Of a stretch of DNA of 8,165 bases, positions 4,851 to 8,165 are shown piece after piece (position 1 is the first letter of the stretch; the number at the start of each line of letters is the position of its first letter). The stretch is from Bacillota bacterium (GTDB lineage Bacteria > Bacillota > Dehalobacteriia > UBA4068), in NCBI GenBank assembly GCA_017439615.1, contig JAFSIU010000118.1, positions 1-8,165 of the forward strand. Reading direction: 5' to 3'. The notes beneath the pieces were generated by a model, which made no database searches, was not told where the DNA came from, and saw only the letters and a program-made list of their open reading frames with translations. The translations under genes were made by a program, and so were the position numbers.

Positions 4851-6509
4851 ATGCTTAAAGAAATTTATGCTGAAAATTTTGCTTTGATAGACAAACTGCG
4901 CCAAGGCTTTGATGCAGGACTGACAGTTTTGACCGGTGAGACAGGTGCCGGCAAATCTGTCATTGTCGATGCAGTAGGGCTTTTGATGGGCGGTCGTTTT
5001 GAGCAGCAATTCATACGCTCCGGCAGTGACAAATGCATTGTAGAGGGAGTCTTTGCACCTCCCTTCCCTGCTGCGGCTATTGAGCTTTTGCAGAATGCGG
5101 GGCTTGATATTGATGCTGAAGAAGATATCATTCTCAGCCGCGAAGGCAGCAGAACAGGCAAGAATACCGCGCGCATCAATTTCCGTCCTGTAACACTTGC
5201 GCTGCTCCGCGATCTTGGCAGAATACTTATTAATATACATGGACAGGCTGAATATACCACTCTTTGCGAGGAAGAAAAGCAGCTTGAAATGACCGATGCT
5301 TTTGGCGGAGAAAGCTTGTTGAAGCAAAAGAAAGCCGTTGCGGAGGCATGGGATAAATTCTGCTCTCTTGAAACAGAATATCAGCAATTACAGAAAACCA
5401 TTAAAGAAGCAGCGCAAAAAGAGGATTTCCTGCGTTTCCAGATCAAAGAACTGAAAAATGCCAATCTGCTGCCCGATGAAGATGAAGAGCTGCGACAGAC
5501 AGCACAAAAGCTTGCACACGGTGAGAAGCTGCTTGCCTGCTCAATGGAGAGCAAGGAGCTGTTGAACGGCAGCGGCAGCATTTTGGAGCAGCTTGATACC
5601 GTGCTTTATGATCTGAAGCAAATTGCCGCAAAAGACAGTTCTGCTAAAGAAATGAGCGAAAGAGCCGAAAGTATTTATTTTGAGCTTGAGGATCTGGCTG
5701 CAAATGTGGCAGATTATGCCGAGAGCATCAATTTTGATCCCAATTATATTGAAGAGGTACAATCAAGGCTGGCAGAGCTTGAACGACTGAAAAAGAAATA
5801 CCGTATGAGCATCGCAGAAATGCTTGAATATAAGCAAAAATGCGAGCAGGAGCTTGCAAGCATTGACCATGCGGATGAAATGCTTCAGCAAAAAGAAAAA
5901 GAAAAATCTGCATCCTTTGCAGATTATGAAGCAAAAGCAGCTGTATTAACAGGCCTGAGAGCCGCTGCCGCGAAAGCGCTTTCGCAGAAAATCAGTATTG
6001 AGCTGCATGAGCTTTATATGCCTGAGGCGAGCTTTGAGGCAAGGCTTATCCCCTGCCCACCTTCTGCTGAGGGACCAGAAAAGATATGCTTTATGCTGGC
6101 GGCTAATCCCGGTGAGCCTTTTGCCGAGCTTGCAAAAACGGCTTCGGGAGGCGAGCTTTCGCGCGTTATTCTTGCTATCAAGGTAATAACTGCAGATGCG
6201 GACAAAGTACCCACTCTTGTTTTTGATGAAATCGACACAGGCTTGGGTGGCGGTGCTGTCAGCGCGGTTGCCAAAAGGCTTTCTGCTGTTGCAAAAGGAG
6301 CTCAGGTGTTCTGTGTTACTCATGCGCCGATTCTTGCCGCAAAGGCAGATGAACATATTCATATCTTCAAGCGTACAGAAGGCGGAAGGACAGTCATACG
6401 CACTGAGACACTTGATACTGATGCAAGAGTGCAGGAGCTTTGCCGTATGCTTGCCGGAGAGAATATCACAGAACAAACCGTCGCACAGGCAAAAGAAATG
6501 CTAAGATAG
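4851..6509 (+). CDS. recN: DNA repair protein RecN
   Basis: RecN is an SMC-like ATPase that gathers and holds DNA ends during double-strand-break repair by recombination. The 552-aa length is normal. The N-terminal head half has AENFALID and the Walker A motif GETGAGKS (29-36), with the RecN-type NIHGQ segment at 128-132. The middle (about 150-370) is rich in Glu, Lys, Gln and Leu, as expected for the two coiled-coil arms. The C-terminal head half has the ABC signature SGGELSR (432-438), Walker B TLVFDEID (455-462) with D459 and E460, and the H-loop THAP (490-493). AGAGG just before 4846 supports the ATG at 4851. It is last in the nadK-argR-recN operon and is followed by a terminator. Confidence 0.96.
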   Translation: MLKEIYAENFALIDKLRQGFDAGLTVLTGETGAGKSVIVDAVGLLMGGRFEQQFIRSGSDKCIVEGVFAPPFPAAAIELLQNAGLDIDAEEDIILSREGSRTGKNTARINFRPVTLALLRDLGRILINIHGQAEYTTLCEEEKQLEMTDAFGGESLLKQKKAVAEAWDKFCSLETEYQQLQKTIKEAAQKEDFLRFQIKELKNANLLPDEDEELRQTAQKLAHGEKLLACSMESKELLNGSGSILEQLDTVLYDLKQIAAKDSSAKEMSERAESIYFELEDLAANVADYAESINFDPNYIEEVQSRLAELERLKKKYRMSIAEMLEYKQKCEQELASIDHADEMLQQKEKEKSASFADYEAKAAVLTGLRAAAAKALSQKISIELHELYMPEASFEARLIPCPPSAEGPEKICFMLAANPGEPFAELAKTASGGELSRVILAIKVITADADKVPTLVFDEIDTGLGGGAVSAVAKRLSAVAKGAQVFCVTHAPILAAKADEHIHIFKRTEGGRTVIRTETLDTDARVQELCRMLAGENITEQTVAQAKEMLR

Positions 6510-6531
6510 ATTTAAAAATTAAAGATTTTTT

Positions 6532-6561
6532 AAGCCATATACTTTTGTATATGGCTTTTTA
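6532..6561 (+). terminator. Rho-independent terminator after recN
   Basis: AAGCCATATAC (6532-6542) pairs with GTATATGGCTT (6547-6557) around a TTTT loop, and the T-run continues to 6560. It separates the vegetative operon from spoIVB, whose untimely expression would be harmful to spore development. Confidence 0.88.
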
Positions 6562-6586
6562 TTGTCGAAATATTAAAATTTGCCTC

Positions 6587-6616
6587 GAATTCACAGCCTC
6601 CGTTTCAGCCAAAATA
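6587..6616 (+). promoter_or_regulatory. Candidate sigma-G-type promoter of spoIVB
   Basis: GAATT at 6587-6591 and CAAAATA at 6610-6616 are 18 bp apart. The Bacillus sigma-G consensus is close to GHATR-N18-CATWHTA, so this matches 4 of 5 and 6 of 7 positions. In B. subtilis spoIVB is transcribed in the forespore by sigma-G with a weaker sigma-F contribution. The start would fall near 6623, only a few bases before the SD sequence. No convincing sigma-A promoter is visible in the gap. Confidence 0.5.
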
Positions 6617-6633
6617 AATAAAAAAAACGGAGG
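6597..6633 (+). promoter_or_regulatory. Potential SD-sequestering hairpin before spoIVB
   Basis: CCTCCGTTT (6597-6605) is a perfect 9-bp complement of AAACGGAGG (6625-6633), which contains the spoIVB Shine-Dalgarno sequence; the loop is 19 nt. An RNA starting upstream of 6597 could hide the SD. An RNA starting at the predicted sigma-G site near 6623 would lack the CCTCCG arm and be freely translated. The role is inferred. Confidence 0.55.
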
Positions 6634-6639
6634 TGCAAA

Positions 6640-7896
6640 ATGAAAAATCAAAGAAATTTTTTCCAAAGCAGAGTAATTACAATAATACTCCTTTTTCTGA
6701 TAATCTGCAGCGGTGCAATAAATTTTGGCTGCTATCAATTTATGTGTCTGCCAGAACAAAGCATAATTTCAGAAAGCGGCGAATTGCCTTTGCCTGCGGG
6801 AATATTCGGAGTATATGCAGAAAAAAGAACAAATGATATTCCTGATGCTATCACAGCCGCTGCCGAACAGGGAGCCAATATACAGGAAAATATTGACATA
6901 AAAATCCTGAACGGACTGATGACGATCAAAACCATATCAGTGCAAAAGCAGGAGGATATTTATGTCATTCCGGGCGGGCATGCTATTGGGATATTGCTGC
7001 AAACAGACGGTGTAACTGTTGTGGGATTTTCGCCTGTTATTGATGCAAACGGCAGGGCAGTCTATCCTGCCAAGGATTGCGGTCTGCAAAACGGAGATTT
7101 TATCACGCATATTAATGGTGAACAGATTCGGTTTGATATAGATATTGAAAAGCATATACAGCTCTGCGGAGAGCAAGGCAGAAATGCAGAAGTCAGATTT
7201 ATACGCGATAAGCAGGAATACAATATCAGTGTCGCTCCTCAATATTGCAATGACACCAAAAGCTGGCGCATCGGGCTTTATGTCAGAGATAATACAGCAG
7301 GCATAGGCACCCTAACCTATTTCAATCCGCAGAATCTCAAATATGGAGCACTGGGGCATGAGATAAGCGATCCCGATGAAAAGACAACTAAGGATGAGGA
7401 AAAAGGAAGTATCATAAGAGCAACCATCGACGGAATCAAAATAGGCACAGCGGGAGATCCGGGAGAAAAGCTAGGCGCCTTTGTCAGTGACACCTGGCGA
7501 GGTACAATAGAAACAAATTGCAGCTGCGGTATTTTCGGCAGACTTGAATCAGGCTTGCGGAATCCCCTGTCAAATGCTTTACCCATAGCATATGCAGATG
7601 AGGTACAGACAGGTCCTGCGCAGATATATACTGTTATTGACGGAGAAAACATTGAATGCTTTGAAATTGAGATCATCAAGCTATTGCCCAATTACAAAAT
7701 CAGCGGTAAAGGTATGGTGCTTGAAGTAACGGATGAAAGACTGTTGCAGGCTACCGGCGGCATAGTGCAGGGAATGAGCGGTTCGCCCATCATACAAAAC
7801 GGTAAGCTTATTGGAGCCGTAACTCATGTTTTTGTCAATGATCCCAAGCGTGGATATGGCATTTTCATCGAAAACATGTTGGAGGCTGCAGAATAG
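6640..7896 (+). CDS. spoIVB: SpoIVB signalling serine protease
   Basis: SpoIVB is made in the forespore, crosses into the space between forespore and mother cell, and cleaves SpoIVFA there, which allows SpoIVFB to activate pro-sigma-K. The 418-aa length is usual. A single N-terminal membrane or signal segment spans about residues 12-30. A PDZ domain covers about 105-200 (GILLQTDGVTVVGF, GLQNGDFITHINGE). The S55 peptidase domain fills the rest. The catalytic triad is visible: H240 in GALGHEISD, D365 in VTDERLL, and S380 in QGMSGSP, matching the spacing of B. subtilis H236, D363 and S378. CGGAGGT at 6628-6634 supports the start. Its place directly after recN is the conserved order in spore-formers, and spo0A is expected next. 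Confidence 0.96.
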   Translation: MKNQRNFFQSRVITIILLFLIICSGAINFGCYQFMCLPEQSIISESGELPLPAGIFGVYAEKRTNDIPDAITAAAEQGANIQENIDIKILNGLMTIKTISVQKQEDIYVIPGGHAIGILLQTDGVTVVGFSPVIDANGRAVYPAKDCGLQNGDFITHINGEQIRFDIDIEKHIQLCGEQGRNAEVRFIRDKQEYNISVAPQYCNDTKSWRIGLYVRDNTAGIGTLTYFNPQNLKYGALGHEISDPDEKTTKDEEKGSIIRATIDGIKIGTAGDPGEKLGAFVSDTWRGTIETNCSCGIFGRLESGLRNPLSNALPIAYADEVQTGPAQIYTVIDGENIECFEIEIIKLLPNYKISGKGMVLEVTDERLLQATGGIVQGMSGSPIIQNGKLIGAVTHVFVNDPKRGYGIFIENMLEAAE

Positions 7897-7971
7897 AAAG
7901 CAGGAGCGCTTTGCTCCAATGCTGTACGGATACAAACAAAATTTGTTCGGCCAGCAAAAAAACAAAGAAAT

Positions 7972-8007
7972 TCCCTCCCATTTTCAAATGGGAGGGGTTC
8001 TTTTTTC
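7972..8007 (+). terminator. Rho-independent terminator after spoIVB
   Basis: CCCTCCCATTT (7973-7983) pairs perfectly with AAATGGGAGGG (7986-7996) and is followed by a T-rich run ending in TTTTTT at 8001-8006. It is the first clear terminator after the spoIVB stop, about 75 bases downstream. A small GGAGC/GCTCC stem at 7903-7917 lies between. Confidence 0.88.
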
Positions 8008-8023
8008 TGAACATATTAATATG

Positions 8024-8065
8024 AAAACTCCCCGCTACTTTTTACAAGTAAGCGGGGAGTTTTTA
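8024..8065. terminator. Second, bidirectional-capable terminator hairpin
   Basis: AAAACTCCCCGC (8024-8035) pairs with GCGGGGAGTTTT (8052-8063). The stem extends through TACTT/AAGTA (8036-8040 and 8046-8050) with a single bulged A at 8051. T-runs flank it in both reading directions. It stands 16 bases after the first terminator, so the pair insulates spoIVB strongly from the next gene. Confidence 0.8.
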
Positions 8066-8090
8066 CTTAAGCTGCGCGGTGCTTCGCCAT

Positions 8091-8119
8091 TTCACCCAAA
8101 CTATATAAAATGCTACAAT
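8091..8119 (+). promoter_or_regulatory. Possible promoter of the gene beyond the right edge
   Basis: TTCACC (8091-8096) is followed after 17 bp by TACAAT (8114-8119), preceded by TGC as an extended -10. It follows two terminators, where a new transcription unit would begin. If conserved order holds, that unit would be spo0A. The match is modest. Confidence 0.35.
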
Positions 8120-8145
8120 GCGGAAGCAAAACTGCTTCCGCATTG
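8116..8145. repeat. 12-bp hairpin without U-tract at the right edge
   Basis: CAATGCGGAAGC (8116-8127) pairs perfectly with GCTTCCGCATTG (8134-8145) around AAAACT. The following CTGTTCCTTGG is not a U-tract, so this is not a standard terminator. It would sit at the 5' end of a transcript from the candidate promoter just upstream, or overlap that promoter's -10 as a DNA palindrome. Confidence 0.5.
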
Positions 8146-8165
8146 CTGTTCCTTGGATATTAGTC

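Noticed and set aside
4809..5387. Leftward 192-codon ORF antisense to recN
   Set aside because: It lies opposite the RecN Walker A region, which is certain coding sequence, and shows only a random cysteine-rich composition.
5946..6476. Leftward 176-codon ORF antisense to the RecN C-terminus
   Set aside because: It is a shadow of the RecN signature and Walker B region, with no ribosome binding site or recognisable domain.

Overview
This window looks like the chromosome of an anaerobic, endospore-forming Firmicute, probably a clostridial lineage. The evidence is a class I desulfoferrodoxin, which is typical of anaerobes, and a conserved nadK-argR-recN-spoIVB block. In many spore-formers that block is followed by spo0A, which would lie just past the right edge. 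The low-GC intergenic regions, AGGAGG-type ribosome binding sites and sigma-A-like promoters agree with this. I cannot name the species.

Layout, left to right. Positions 1-98 hold the end of an unidentified rightward transcription unit with an intrinsic terminator. A stand-alone tRNA-Ala(CGC) with its own promoter follows (141-216). It shares a bidirectional terminator with a leftward TIM-barrel metal-dependent hydrolase (263-1102), which has a perfect-consensus promoter. A divergent promoter near 1347-1375 drives a leader with a 15-codon ORF and then two secreted proteins of unknown function: a cysteine-containing exported protein (1526-2023) and a lipoprotein (2056-2754). A 13-bp hairpin closes that unit. 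Desulfoferrodoxin (2978-3361) is monocistronic, with its own promoter and terminator.

The housekeeping operon nadK-argR-recN (3529-6509) starts from a promoter overlapped by an array of TGCAT palindromes, possibly an ArgR-type autoregulatory site. The nadK reading frame is broken by an in-frame TGA exactly where the family has the second Gly of SAGGP, and the frame continues normally to a full-length C-terminus. After the recN terminator, spoIVB (6640-7896) has a plausible sigma-G-type promoter. Its Shine-Dalgarno sequence can pair with an upstream CCTCCG segment that is present only in longer read-through transcripts. The right end (7897-8165) holds tandem hairpin terminators, a third hairpin and a possible promoter for the next gene.

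The most notable observations are the interrupted nadK (with a second substitution just upstream), the potential SD-sequestering hairpin before spoIVB, the TGCAT operator-like array, and the uncharacterised secreted pair with a tiny leader ORF. I see no CRISPR array, insertion sequence or phage gene.
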